Shown here piece after piece: positions 7,782 to 16,905 of a DNA stretch of 64,000 nucleotides (positions are counted from its first letter, which is position 1; every line of letters begins with the position of its first letter). The stretch is from Anaerolineae bacterium (lineage in GTDB: Bacteria > Chloroflexota > Anaerolineae > Aggregatilineales > Phototrophicaceae): contig JAJDXR010000058.1 in assembly GCA_022823165.1 (NCBI GenBank), forward strand, positions 1-64,000. The letters run 5' to 3'. A program made the translations under genes and the position numbers. The notes below the pieces were generated by a model. The model did no database searches and had not been told where the DNA came from. It worked only from the letters and a program-made list of their open reading frames with translations.

Positions 7782-9020
7782 ATGAAACGGCTGGTAAAGC
7801 GGCGGCCGGTATATTACGGCTGGTATATCGCGGTGGCGCTGGCGATTACCGAGACGGTGTCCTTCGGCGTCATGTATTATGCCTTTTCGGTCTTTATCAC
7901 GCCGATGGAAGCCGAGCTGGGCTGGACGCGCGGGGAGATAACCGGCGCCTTTTCGCTGTCGCTGCTGATCACGGGGCTTATCGGTGTACCGGTTGGGCAT
8001 TGGCTGGACCGGCGGGGGGCGCGCCTGTTGATGACTGTCGGCTCCGTGGGCGCGACCATAGCAGTCTTGTTGTGGGCGCAGGCGACCAGCTTGCCCGAAT
8101 TCATCGCGATCATGGCGCTCAAGGGAATCTGTGGCGCGGCGGTATTGTATGAGCCGGCTTTCGCTGTGATCGCCACCTGGTTCAGCGACCGGCGCGGCGC
8201 GGCCATGGCGGTGGTCACCTTCATCGCCGGCTTCGCCAGCACCATTTTCATACCGCTGAGCGATGCCTTGCTGGTGGCGCATGGTTGGCGGCAAGCCCTG
8301 CTCATTTTGGGATTAGTGCTGGGCGTCATCACGATCCCGCTGCATGCTCTGGTCTTGCGCGGCAGGCCAACTGATCTGGGCTTAAATCCCGATGGTAATA
8401 CGACCAGGACGAGCAGATCCAGCATCGCGAGCGTCGACTTGGGGGCTGTTTTTCGTTCGCGTTTCTTTTGGCTGCTGACGCTGTCTTTTTCGCTGGTGTC
8501 CTTGAGCATATCGGCGGTGCGGATTCACTTCATTCCCCTGCTGATCAGCGTCGATATTCACCCCAGCAGCGCGGCGGTGGCCAGCGGCGCCATCGGCGTC
8601 ATGCAGGTTATCGGTCGCATGTTATTCGCGCCGATAGAGCGGCGCTTTTCCAGCCGAGCGATGGTAGCGGGCGTATTTGCGGCACTGACGATTTCGCTGC
8701 CGATCCTGCTTCTGGGCAATGCGCCCGGGCTGATTTTCGCGTTTGTGGCGCTATTCGGCATGGCCATCGGTACGCATACGCTGGCGCGGCCGCTGATCAT
8801 CGCCGATACCTACGGCGCGGCCTATTACGGACGCATCAGCAGTACGCTGGTCATCTTCGTCACCTTGGCCGGCACAATTTCGCCCTTTGCCGCGGGGCTG
8901 CTATTTGACGTGTTTGGCAGTTACGACTGGCTGCTGATATTGACGACCTTGTTCAGCCTGGTTGCGCTGGTATTGATCGCGGCGCTGCCCGTGCGGGTCG
9001 GGGGCGGCGTCAAAGCGTAG
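7782..9020 (+). CDS. MFS transporter (oxalate/formate antiporter-like)
   Basis: This 412-residue integral membrane protein has about 12 hydrophobic segments in two halves. The loop after segment 2 has GHWLDRRGARLLM, a major-facilitator motif-A variant. The N-terminus PVYYGWYIAVALAITETVSFGVMYY, split here as PVYYGWYIAV and ALAITETVSFGVMYY, resembles monocarboxylate/OxlT-like carriers. I chose the ATG at 7782; upstream in-frame TTG would add 30 residues with no ribosome site. It probably exports or imports a small organic acid. It converges on the kinase at 9010 and overlaps its end by 11 bp. Confidence 0.85.
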   Translation: MKRLVKRRPVYYGWYIAVALAITETVSFGVMYYAFSVFITPMEAELGWTRGEITGAFSLSLLITGLIGVPVGHWLDRRGARLLMTVGSVGATIAVLLWAQATSLPEFIAIMALKGICGAAVLYEPAFAVIATWFSDRRGAAMAVVTFIAGFASTIFIPLSDALLVAHGWRQALLILGLVLGVITIPLHALVLRGRPTDLGLNPDGNTTRTSRSSIASVDLGAVFRSRFFWLLTLSFSLVSLSISAVRIHFIPLLISVDIHPSSAAVASGAIGVMQVIGRMLFAPIERRFSSRAMVAGVFAALTISLPILLLGNAPGLIFAFVALFGMAIGTHTLARPLIIADTYGAAYYGRISSTLVIFVTLAGTISPFAAGLLFDVFGSYDWLLILTTLFSLVALVLIAALPVRVGGGVKA

Positions 9021-10104
9021 CCCAGCCGGCCGCGAGGCGGGCCTCGGTCTCAGCCCAAGCGCGGACGCCGGAGGTGGCGTCGGCCGCTTCAATGTTGCAG
9101 GCGGCAACGGCGCAGGCGCGGCGGGCGCATTCCTGTGGACTGTAGCCGCGGATTATGGCGGCGAGCAGGCCGGCATAGGCGGCGTCGCCCGCGCCGGTTG
9201 TGCCGGCGACTTCCACTTGAAAAGCCGGCTGCCAGACAGCTGCGCCGGTCCAGGCTAGCGGCGATCCGCCGAGGTCGGTCAAGAAGGCCAGTCGGTCGGC
9301 ATTGGCGGCCGCTTGCAGATACAATCCGCGCTCACCTAACTTGAAGCCCGCGATGCCGACGCCCAGCGCCAGGAGTTCCTCAGCCAGCCCGGCCAAGTAT
9401 TCGGCATTAAGTCTATCGAAGAGTTCGCTGCCCCAGCGCTCCAGATCGCCGCGGCGCAGCATGAACATGATCTCTTCAATGCTGGGCACAAATATGTCGA
9501 CCAGGGGCAGGCAGCGCTGCAGAATCGCCCGCCAGTCAGCTTGGCCGCTGGGGCTTTCGGGCGGCGGCAGCGACATATCAATCGAGATGGCGACGCCGGT
9601 CGCTTTGACCGCGCGCAGCAATGCCAGAAAGCCCGCGCCATCCTCAGCGTAGAGGCGCGGCAGCAGGGTCGGATAACCCAAATGGAATAACCTGGCCGCC
9701 GACACGCGGTCCAGGTCAATGTTGCGCAGGTCGTAGTCCTTGTAGACGCCGGTATTGGTCAGCAGGGTGCGGTCGCGGTTGAGCGGTTCAATGACGACGG
9801 TATAGGGGCTGGCGGCGCCGGGCAGCACCTGGATATGACGGCTGAGGTCGGGGCCGAAACCGCGCGCATAGTCGATGATGGCGCGGCCGACCCAATCATC
9901 GCCGACAGCCGCCAGCAGCTCGACGCTGACTCCCAGGCGGTGCAGAGCCAAGCCGGTATTGGAGACGGCGCCGCCGGTTGAGTAGGAGATGGCGCCGATC
10001 TCATAGACCTTGCCAGCGTCAACCACCTGCTGCGGCGGCAGCATGGACAGGTCGGGCAGGATATCCAGGGCGATGTGCCCGGCCACTACGATGTCTGCGG
10101 GCAT
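9010..10104 (-). CDS. PfkB-family carbohydrate kinase
   Basis: This 364-residue ribokinase-family enzyme phosphorylates a sugar or sugar acid with ATP. The N-terminal YSTGGAVSNTGLALHRLG (near residue 50) forms part of the substrate site. The C-terminal GTTGAGDAAYAGLLAAI carries the catalytic aspartate and anion hole of the GAGD motif. The ATG at 10104 is preceded by GAGGAG at good spacing. The N-terminal extension of longer frames lies over a REP hairpin and is not used. The neighbouring dehydratase suggests a 2-keto-3-deoxy sugar acid as one possible substrate, but this is not proven. Confidence 0.88.
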   Translation of the reverse strand: MPADIVVAGHIALDILPDLSMLPPQQVVDAGKVYEIGAISYSTGGAVSNTGLALHRLGVSVELLAAVGDDWVGRAIIDYARGFGPDLSRHIQVLPGAASPYTVVIEPLNRDRTLLTNTGVYKDYDLRNIDLDRVSAARLFHLGYPTLLPRLYAEDGAGFLALLRAVKATGVAISIDMSLPPPESPSGQADWRAILQRCLPLVDIFVPSIEEIMFMLRRGDLERWGSELFDRLNAEYLAGLAEELLALGVGIAGFKLGERGLYLQAAANADRLAFLTDLGGSPLAWTGAAVWQPAFQVEVAGTTGAGDAAYAGLLAAIIRGYSPQECARRACAVAACNIEAADATSGVRAWAETEARLAAGWATL

Positions 10105-10137
10105 GCTGTTAATGCTCCTCGATAATTTTGAATAAGC

Positions 10138-10161
10138 GGGCGAGCCAAGGCTCGCCCCTAC
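10138..10161 (-). repeat. REP-like hairpin, GAGCC stem
   Basis: Same sequence as at 5171 and 7623. It sits between ybaK-like and kinase genes on the same strand and could act in the 3' end of the upstream message. Confidence 0.85.
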
Positions 10162-10187
10162 AGCTACCCCATGGCTATGGCGGCGCT

Positions 10188-10685
10188 TCATGCTGTGAAG
10201 TCAAACTCGGTCGGGACTTCCAGGCGGCGGTAGTCGGCCGCGCGCATCGCCAGGGAAAAGCGGCGATCGCCGGCATTGAAAACGATGCGGTCGAGAGCGA
10301 ATAACTGGGGCGCGGCGTAGACCGGCAAGTCGAACAGGCTGCCGAATGGGGGTACGCCACCCGGCTGCACACCATTGGTCAGGGTATCGACTTCATCGGC
10401 GGTGGCGAAACGGATATCGCGGGCCTTGAAGTAGACTTTGACGCGCTTGCTGTCGAACTTGCGGTCGGCCGGGAAGACCAGCATGACAAAGAATTTGTCG
10501 CGTTGGCTGCGTTTGACGCGCAAGATGATGGCTTTGGCGCCATGACGCAAGCCGTAACCCGGGCGCGCCGCGGCCGCTTCTTCGCTGGTGCGAACGGCTT
10601 GATGCTGAAAGGTCTCGTACCAGCAGCCCTCGGCGGCGAGCAGGTCGATGATCTTCCCGGTTACAGTGTGCTGGTCCGTGCTCAT
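10188..10685 (-). CDS. YbaK/EbsC-family aminoacyl-tRNA editing protein
   Basis: This 165-residue single-domain protein belongs to the YbaK/prolyl-tRNA synthetase-associated family, which hydrolyses misacylated tRNAs in the cytoplasm. Family hallmarks are the early AVRTSEEAAAARP, the KAIILRVK strand with its conserved lysine, and the glycine-rich NGVQPGGVPPFGS loop near residue 105. The substrate could be Cys-tRNA(Pro), Ala-tRNA or another; this cannot be decided from sequence. Its ATG overlaps the stop of the secreted-protein gene by 4 bp, an odd partner for a tRNA quality-control enzyme. Confidence 0.88.
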   Translation of the reverse strand: MSTDQHTVTGKIIDLLAAEGCWYETFQHQAVRTSEEAAAARPGYGLRHGAKAIILRVKRSQRDKFFVMLVFPADRKFDSKRVKVYFKARDIRFATADEVDTLTNGVQPGGVPPFGSLFDLPVYAAPQLFALDRIVFNAGDRRFSLAMRAADYRRLEVPTEFDFTA

Positions 10686-11692
10686 TGGGACGCGCCGGCG
10701 CGTAGCCTCTCCAGCGAGACGGAAGCGGATATTATTTCGCCGTCCAGGGCAAAGGCTTGATGATTATTGGCGTAGAGCGAGACCGTCAGGATTTTGGAGT
10801 CGGGCGGCAGCGTGGGCAGGTGATGCCACTCGCCGTAGAGGCGCGCGATCTTCACGCCGTCCACATACAGGTGGGCATGGCCTTCGCCGAGGATTGGGGC
10901 TTTGTCGATATTCTGCGGCGTGAAAGTAAAGTGGCTGGTCAGCACTTGCAGGTTGAAGCCGCCGTCCGGAAGCGGGAAGGCATTGAGCTCGACTGTTGGC
11001 GCGCCTTCCAGTGCGACATTGATTACCTGGCTGGGATCGTGCATTAGCATGTCCATTGGCGTATCGCGGTAGGGATTACTGCCTTCGAGGATAGGCGTCC
11101 ACCAAGCGGCGAAGGTCATCAAGCACTCCATGTCTCCGCCAAATACTTCTCTTTCGCCGATGACAAAGGTATAACGCCCGATTTCTGAGTCCGCATGCCA
11201 GAGAGCGACAGTGTAACTGGCGTCTTGCGGGGCTTGGAAATAGTAGTCGTCCCAATTCCAGAAGTGGACGCGGCCAAAAGGCTCATAGAACCAGGTCGGC
11301 GTATCACCCAGGGGCACGAGCAAGGCGCCATGGCCCTCGGGCAGCAGCAGGGTAGTGGGCAGCTCGGCCGGCAGCTCGCGCGGGAGGCCGGGCCCCAGCA
11401 CCGCCAAGCGCGGCAGATAGATATTCGGATCGTCTCTGTCATTGGAGGGAATGCTCATGCTCAGCAGGATGGATTGCCCGGCTGCGGCCTCGAAGCTGAA
11501 ATAATCGATATCTTGCGCCGGGTAGACGTTGCCGAAATAGGCGTAGGAAATGGTTGGATCGGGAACTTGCCAGGGCGCGTCCGCGGTCAGGTCGGCGAAT
11601 TCACAGACGGGCTGATGCGCGCTGACCAGTGAAGCGCAAGTTAGCAGCACAACGCTGATAAGCGGCCAGGTAAATGAACTGATGCGTGACAT
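10682..11692 (-). CDS. Secreted protein with PPC-like and C-terminal His-rich domain
   Basis: The 336-residue product begins with a Sec signal peptide (hydrophobic PLISVVLLTCASLVSA, cleavage near residue 25). Residues 45-190 look like a PPC-type beta domain (DIDYFSFEAAAGQSILLSM and LAVLGPGL). The C-terminal 90 residues (GEGHAHLYVDGVKIARLYG, WHHL, NNHQAFALDG) carry regularly spaced histidines that could bind a metal. I do not know a function for this architecture. The start at 11692 has an AGGAAAGG site. It is translationally coupled to the YbaK-like gene downstream. Confidence 0.75.
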   Translation of the reverse strand: MSRISSFTWPLISVVLLTCASLVSAHQPVCEFADLTADAPWQVPDPTISYAYFGNVYPAQDIDYFSFEAAAGQSILLSMSIPSNDRDDPNIYLPRLAVLGPGLPRELPAELPTTLLLPEGHGALLVPLGDTPTWFYEPFGRVHFWNWDDYYFQAPQDASYTVALWHADSEIGRYTFVIGEREVFGGDMECLMTFAAWWTPILEGSNPYRDTPMDMLMHDPSQVINVALEGAPTVELNAFPLPDGGFNLQVLTSHFTFTPQNIDKAPILGEGHAHLYVDGVKIARLYGEWHHLPTLPPDSKILTVSLYANNHQAFALDGEIISASVSLERLRAGASQ

Positions 11693-11783
11693 GGTCTTGC
11701 CTTTCCTATCGAGCCTCAACTGGCTCGCGTAAGTACGTCTGTAACGAGTGCGCGCCACCCGTCCGCGACTGGGCCCGCTTTGC

Positions 11784-13376
11784 TCACGCGTCGCTTTGGC
11801 GCTCGCAGTCCATGCGCGTCCGCGTGATTAAACAGCGCTGATTGGCGGCTACGTTGGTGTATTCATGGTACTCGCCGTCCAGCCAACTGACGATGACGCG
11901 TTCGACTGAAGCGCGGCCCAAGCCGAAGTGCAGGACCAGCTCGTTGCCGGCGCCCAGGCTGGAACCGGATTTTAACTCGCGAATTTGCGACAGGCCGTCG
12001 TCGCTGACGACGCGAACCCGCGTACCCAGGGCGTCGCGGTCAATGGCGCCGCCGCCCTGCAATTCAAAGGCTATCCAATTGTTGCGGGCAGCTTCATAGG
12101 CGCTGTTGCGAAAGAGGCGATGGCGCTGGTTCCACCAGGTCAGGGCGTAATCCACGCGGCCGTCGCGGTCGTAGTCGGCCGTGCTGAAACCCATGGTCGG
12201 CTGGGCAGTCTCGCCGAAGCGCTTATGATCGATCGCTGAGAATCCGCCGTCGCGTTCATTGTGGTAGAGCATATCGTGGTATGGGTAGTGCATGCCGGAT
12301 TTGCCGAATATGGGCGAGATGCCGGTGGCGGCCAGATAAAGGTCCAGCCAGCCGTCGTTGTCGTAATCGAAGAAGGCGGCGCCCCAGCCGACGGCCTCGC
12401 CGGTGAGATAATCAACGCCGGCGCGTTCGGCCACATCGGTGAAGCTGCCGTCGCCTTCATTCTCAAGCAGCACCATAGCCCGCACCATATTGGAAAAGTA
12501 GAAGTCCAGATCGCCGTCGTTGTCGTAATCGCCGCTGGCCAAGCCCATGCCATGGACTTCGGCATCGGCGCCGGCGCGCGCGCTGACATCGGTGAAGCAC
12601 CAGCCGGCGCAGCCCGGGCCGTCGTTGCGCCAGAGCAAGTTGCCGATGGCGTTGATGACGCGGTCGTTGACGACGTATAGGTCGAGATCGCGGTCGTTGT
12701 CGTAATCGACCCAGCTGACGGCGAAACCAGCGCCCAGCAGGCGTTCAAAGCCGAGCAGGCCGCTGACATCGGTGAAGCTGCCGTCGCCGTTATTGTGATA
12801 GAGCGTATCGCGGCTGCGCGAGAAATCCGCCAGGTCGCATTCGGGATAGCAGGACCAGTTGGTCACGTAGAGGTCGAGGTGGCCATCTTCGTCATAGTCG
12901 CCCCAGGCGGCTGTGGTGGCTTTGCCGACATCGCCCAGACCGGCTTCTAACGTGACATCGGCGAAACCGGCGCCGCCCAGATTGCGGAAGAGACGGTTGG
13001 CGCCCCAATTCAAGACGTAGAGATCGCGCCAGCCGTCATTGTCGTAATCAGCCCAGACGGCGCCGCCGCTCAGTTCATCGGGCAGGCTGAGCATGTCGCT
13101 GTGTTGGGACAGGGCGAAACTGCCGTCGCCCAGGTTGCGATAGAGCGCGTTGGGGTCGAGATTGCCGGTCAGGTAGAGATCCACCCAGCCGTCCCGGTCA
13201 TAGTCGGCCCAGGCGCTGCCGGCGGCCAGGTAAGCGTCGTCATAGGGGACGGGGGCGTCTTCGTTCCAGATGGCGCGATGGCTGGCGGCGATGCCCGCTT
13301 GCTCGCTCACATCGAAGAAGAGGGTATTATCCTGAATCAACAGGAAAAAAAACATGGTGGCGATTCTGGGCAACAT
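11784..13376 (-). CDS. VCBS/FG-GAP repeat protein with ASPIC/UnbV C-terminus
   Basis: This 530-residue exported protein contains about eight FG-GAP/VCBS repeats of the form WADYDRDGWVDLYL..LYRNLGDGSF, each with an Asp-rich calcium-binding loop, giving a predicted beta-propeller. The last 90 residues (WIAFELQGGGAIDRDALGTR, LHFGLG, VIVSWLDG) match the ASPIC/UnbV domain of CRTAC1-like proteins. The N-terminus has a short hydrophobic segment (MFFFLLIQ) that may serve as a weak signal. The gene starts 9 bases after the ABC ATPase stop, so it is cotranscribed with two ATPase genes. Its role with them is unknown. Confidence 0.88.
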   Translation of the reverse strand: MLPRIATMFFFLLIQDNTLFFDVSEQAGIAASHRAIWNEDAPVPYDDAYLAAGSAWADYDRDGWVDLYLTGNLDPNALYRNLGDGSFALSQHSDMLSLPDELSGGAVWADYDNDGWRDLYVLNWGANRLFRNLGGAGFADVTLEAGLGDVGKATTAAWGDYDEDGHLDLYVTNWSCYPECDLADFSRSRDTLYHNNGDGSFTDVSGLLGFERLLGAGFAVSWVDYDNDRDLDLYVVNDRVINAIGNLLWRNDGPGCAGWCFTDVSARAGADAEVHGMGLASGDYDNDGDLDFYFSNMVRAMVLLENEGDGSFTDVAERAGVDYLTGEAVGWGAAFFDYDNDGWLDLYLAATGISPIFGKSGMHYPYHDMLYHNERDGGFSAIDHKRFGETAQPTMGFSTADYDRDGRVDYALTWWNQRHRLFRNSAYEAARNNWIAFELQGGGAIDRDALGTRVRVVSDDGLSQIRELKSGSSLGAGNELVLHFGLGRASVERVIVSWLDGEYHEYTNVAANQRCLITRTRMDCERQSDA

Positions 13377-13385
13377 AGCAGCCGC

Positions 13386-14069
13386 CTAGCGCCCGTTGGA
13401 GATTTGCCCGTCAGACAGGGTGATGACGCGATCGACGTATTCATCCACGATGGGATCGTGGCTGGAGAGCAGGATCGAGGCGCCCTGGGAGCGCACGAAG
13501 GTCTGCAGCACGGACAGCACCTGGTGGGTGGTTTCGCTGTCCAGTTCGCTGGTGGGTTCGTCGGCGAGCACCAGGTCCGGCGCCGTCACCAGGGCGCGGG
13601 CGATGGCGATGCGCTGCTGCTGCCCGCCCGACATTTCATAGGGGCGGTGATCGTAGTAATCCAGCAAGTCCATGCGTTCCAGGCTCTCCAGGATGCGGTC
13701 CCGGCGTTCGGCGCGCGGCACCCCACCCAGGCGCGCCATAACATCGAGATTCTCGTAGGCGGAGAAACTTGGCAGCAGGCCCATCTGCTGGAAGACAAAA
13801 CCGATATGCTCGCGGCGCCAATAGGTGCGGGCGGCTTCGTCCATGGTTGAGATATCGACCGCCTGAATCCAGATCACGCCGCTGGTTGGGTTGTCCAAAC
13901 CGCCGAGGCAATTGAGGAGGGTGGTCTTGCCGCTGCCGGAACGGCCGCGCAGCGCCACGAATTTCCCTTGAGCGACTTCCAGGTTGATATCTCGCAAGGC
14001 GTGCACATCGCCGCCGTCGGCGGGGTAGACACGCCCCACGCGCTGCGCTTGAATCGCGTTTTGGGTCAT
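13386..14069 (-). CDS. ABC transporter ATP-binding protein (LolD/MacB type)
   Basis: This 227-residue ATPase has Walker A GRSGSGKTT (near residue 42), Q-loop FVFQQMGLLPSF, signature MSGGQQQR (near 145), Walker B LVLADEPTSELD and the switch histidine in SSHDP. The family normally powers FtsX/MacB-like permeases that extract lipoproteins or export peptides. Here the ATG overlaps the preceding ATPase stop by 4 bp and no permease is adjacent. The partner must be encoded elsewhere or be unconventional. Confidence 0.93.
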   Translation of the reverse strand: MTQNAIQAQRVGRVYPADGGDVHALRDINLEVAQGKFVALRGRSGSGKTTLLNCLGGLDNPTSGVIWIQAVDISTMDEAARTYWRREHIGFVFQQMGLLPSFSAYENLDVMARLGGVPRAERRDRILESLERMDLLDYYDHRPYEMSGGQQQRIAIARALVTAPDLVLADEPTSELDSETTHQVLSVLQTFVRSQGASILLSSHDPIVDEYVDRVITLSDGQISNGR

Positions 14070-15097
14070 GACTTTCGCCCTCTCAAACGCGCCAGCAGAC
14101 CGGTGGGCGCGCTGTTGTCCTGCGCGCGGATTTCGCGCTCGATTTGAATCTCAGTCTGTGATGAGGTTTCTTCCAGATTTCGCGCCGGCCGGATCAAGAT
14201 GCCGCCTTCGGTGACTTCCATCTCGACCCGGTTTTCGAAGCCCAGGTCTTCACGAAATTGTTTGGGGATTTGCAAGCGCCCGGCCGAATCCAGGACGATC
14301 AGTTCTTCAAAGTGATCTTCCCAGCTTCCGGTCTCGCCGGCGATATCGCCAGGGGCCGCTTCCGCGCCCGCGTCGGCGAGGGGGCGGCGGCGCACCGTTT
14401 CGCTGGCGAGTTTGCCGTCGCGAATTTGCACGACGCGCTCGACATGCTGGGCGATAGTCGGGTCGTGGCTGACGATGCAGATGGTCAAGCCGTCCTCGCG
14501 ATTCAAGCGCTTCAAGAGGTCATAGACCTGGTCGGAAGTGGTCGAGTCCAGCTCGCCAGTGGGCTCATCGGCCAGCAGCAGCTTGGGCTCGTTAGCCAGA
14601 GCGACGGCGATGGCGACGCGCTGCTGCTCGCCGCCGGATAGCTGGATGGGTCTGTGATCGTAACGATGCGGCAGGTCAACCTTGTCCATCAATTCGCGGG
14701 CGCGGGCGTCGGCGCGGGGGCCGGTGACGCCGGCCAAGGTCATGGGCAGCTTGATATTATCGAGCGCCGACAAGTAGGGGATGAGGTTGCGGCTGCCCTG
14801 CTGCCAGACGAAGCCGACTTCGATTTGCCGGTAGGTGGTCAACTCACTGGTGGTCAGTTTGAGCAAATTTTTGCCGTCGATGATGACTTGGCCCGCTGAG
14901 GGCAGCGTCAAGCCGCCCAGCACATTCATAAGGGTGGTTTTGCCGCTGCCGCTGGCGCCGACGACGCCGACCAGTTCGCCGCGCCGCACGGTCAGGTCGA
15001 GGCCCTGCAGAGCCATCACCTCGATCTCGGCGACTTTGAAGATCTTGTACAGATCATCGCAGATGACGAAGGCGCCGGCTTCGCTTTTGTTTTGCAT
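14066..15097 (-). CDS. ABC ATPase fused to a C-terminal AbrB-like domain
   Basis: From the ATG at 15097 (AGGGGAG ribosome site) the protein has 343 residues. Longer frames up to 15172 lack a good site. Residues 8-235 form a LolD/MacB-type ATPase: Walker [10 protein letters not shown] (48-56), signature LSGGEQQR (153-160), Walker B LLLADE (173-178), switch H211. After a linker, residues 265-304 ([20 protein letters not shown].. and a strand ending ILIRP) have the swapped-hairpin pattern of SpoVT/AbrB-type DNA-binding or dimerisation domains. A basic tail [10 protein letters not shown] ends the protein. It is first in an operon with the second ATPase and the VCBS protein. Confidence 0.88.
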   Translation of the reverse strand: MQNKSEAGAFVICDDLYKIFKVAEIEVMALQGLDLTVRRGELVGVVGASGSGKTTLMNVLGGLTLPSAGQVIIDGKNLLKLTTSELTTYRQIEVGFVWQQGSRNLIPYLSALDNIKLPMTLAGVTGPRADARARELMDKVDLPHRYDHRPIQLSGGEQQRVAIAVALANEPKLLLADEPTGELDSTTSDQVYDLLKRLNREDGLTICIVSHDPTIAQHVERVVQIRDGKLASETVRRRPLADAGAEAAPGDIAGETGSWEDHFEELIVLDSAGRLQIPKQFREDLGFENRVEMEVTEGGILIRPARNLEETSSQTEIQIEREIRAQDNSAPTGLLARLRGRKS

Positions 15098-15318
15098 CGG
15101 GCTGCTCCCCTGCCCCGGTCGATCAAGCACCGTACTCATTGATGCCGCGCCCTCAGCCGAGCCAAGTGACATGGCGCTTGGTAGAACGAGTCAATATAGA
15201 GTAGGATCTTATCCAATCGGCCTGCTATTGAGCCAGCATTATACAGCCCAATGGCGGGCGGTTACAGACAGGAATTGACCAAGCGGCGGATACGCGGCTG
15301 AGTCTGAATTCGAGACGA

Positions 15319-16905
15319 ATGCCCCCGCCAGCAAAGGAAGATAAAGTGGCCGCGCCCAACATATTATTCCTGGTTTCTGACCAGCACAATGCAAAAGCGC
15401 TGGGTCATGCGGGACACGCTGATGTACAGACGCCGCATCTCGATCGGATGGCGCGCGAGGGCTGCCGCTTTGAGAACGCCATCACGCAGAACCCGATTTG
15501 CACGCCGAGCCGCGTTTCCTTTCTCAGCGGGCAGTACCCGCACAATCATGGCTACTACAGCTTGAGCGGGCCGCATCCGGGTGGCTTGCCCAATATCTTC
15601 GGGCATTTTCGGCGGGCTGGCTATTTCACGGCGGCGATGGGTAAGATTCACTGTCCGGAATACTGGGTGGAAGATGACTGCGATGTCTTTCACGAGAGCA
15701 ATTCCTGGCGGGCGGGCAGCGTGGTCGGTCGCTCGGCGGCGTATACCCAATTTCTGCGCCAGCGGGGCCTGGAGGAGCTGGAAGACCATATTTTGCTGCC
15801 GGAATTCGGCGAGCGCGGCCGGCAGTCGGTCGACAGCCGCCCCAGCCCGCTGAGTTTCGACGAATCGCAGGAGGGCTGGCTGGCGGATACCGCCATCGAC
15901 GCCATGAATGCCGCTACCGCGCGCGGGCAGCCCTTTCTGCTGCATGTCAGCTTCCCGCGGCCGCATCAGTGCACGACGCCCTGCCAGGAATTTTGGGACT
16001 TGTACGATGCGCGGCAACTGAACTTGCCGCCCAATGCCGATTACGACCTGGAGGCAGCCGGCAAAGCGCCGCATTTGATCGCCTCCGCCAAGCGCTGGCG
16101 GGAAAGCGACTGGCAGATGTTCGAGCCGCGGACCTTCGCAGCCGGGCGCCGCCGCAAACTGCAGGGTTATCTGGGCGCGGTCAGCCAGGTGGACGCGGCT
16201 GTCGGAAAGCTGCTGGCGCAGCTGCACGAGAGCGGGCAGGCGGAGAATACCATCGTCATCTATACATCCGATCATGGCGATTACGCGGCAGAGCACGGCA
16301 TTATGGAGAAAGCGCCGGGCATCTGCAGCGACGCCATCACGCGCGTGCCGCTGATCTGGTGGGCGCCCGGGCGCATCAAGGCCGGCGAGCGCGTAGGCGA
16401 TGTCGTCGAATTGGTCGATATATCGAGCACAATTTGCGCGCTGGCGGGCATTGAGCCGCTGGAGACCAGCGATGGCCGCGACCTCAGCCCCTTGCTGGTG
16501 GGCGAACAAGGCGACAGCGAGCGCCTGGGCCTGACTGAATTCGCCTGGAGCAAGAGCATCCGCAAGGGGCGGTATCGGTTGGTGCATTATGCGCGGGCGA
16601 TGTTTCCCGACGAATACCCCGATGGTTTCGGCGAGCTGTACGACCTCGAAGCCGACGCCTGGGAAATGCGGAATCTGTACTTTGAGGCGGCCTATCAGCC
16701 GCTAGTCGAGCAGTTGCGGAACGACCTGCTCGAGTGGCTGATTACGACGACGCGTCCGCGCACAGTCAGCGGCGTCAACAGCGCCCGCTTCGGGACGCCG
16801 GCGCTCAACCGCCAGCGCATTCAGCGCTACCAGACGGTGGTGAATCGAGACGGCAAGATTCACCCCGGGCGGCTGCGCAGCCTTAAGAACAAGAATTACT
16901 TATGA
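15319..16905 (+). CDS. Type I sulfatase
   Basis: This 528-residue alkaline-phosphatase-fold hydrolase would cleave sulfate esters, most likely from sugars. The formylglycine-type active site C61-TPSR is present, followed by LSGQYPHNHG. Metal ligands are visible in LVSDQHN near the N-terminus and YTSDHGDY near residue 315. A lysine in AMGKIH completes the site. Activity would need a formylglycine-generating enzyme, not seen here. No signal peptide is evident, so it is probably cytoplasmic. The stop overlaps the FGGY kinase start (ATGA), indicating coupled translation. Confidence 0.92.
   Translation: MPPPAKEDKVAAPNILFLVSDQHNAKALGHAGHADVQTPHLDRMAREGCRFENAITQNPICTPSRVSFLSGQYPHNHGYYSLSGPHPGGLPNIFGHFRRAGYFTAAMGKIHCPEYWVEDDCDVFHESNSWRAGSVVGRSAAYTQFLRQRGLEELEDHILLPEFGERGRQSVDSRPSPLSFDESQEGWLADTAIDAMNAATARGQPFLLHVSFPRPHQCTTPCQEFWDLYDARQLNLPPNADYDLEAAGKAPHLIASAKRWRESDWQMFEPRTFAAGRRRKLQGYLGAVSQVDAAVGKLLAQLHESGQAENTIVIYTSDHGDYAAEHGIMEKAPGICSDAITRVPLIWWAPGRIKAGERVGDVVELVDISSTICALAGIEPLETSDGRDLSPLLVGEQGDSERLGLTEFAWSKSIRKGRYRLVHYARAMFPDEYPDGFGELYDLEADAWEMRNLYFEAAYQPLVEQLRNDLLEWLITTTRPRTVSGVNSARFGTPALNRQRIQRYQTVVNRDGKIHPGRLRSLKNKNYL

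Noticed and set aside
15364..16587. A 407-codon open frame antisense to the sulfatase.
   Set aside because: High GC makes long antisense frames common. The sulfatase frame has all active-site motifs.
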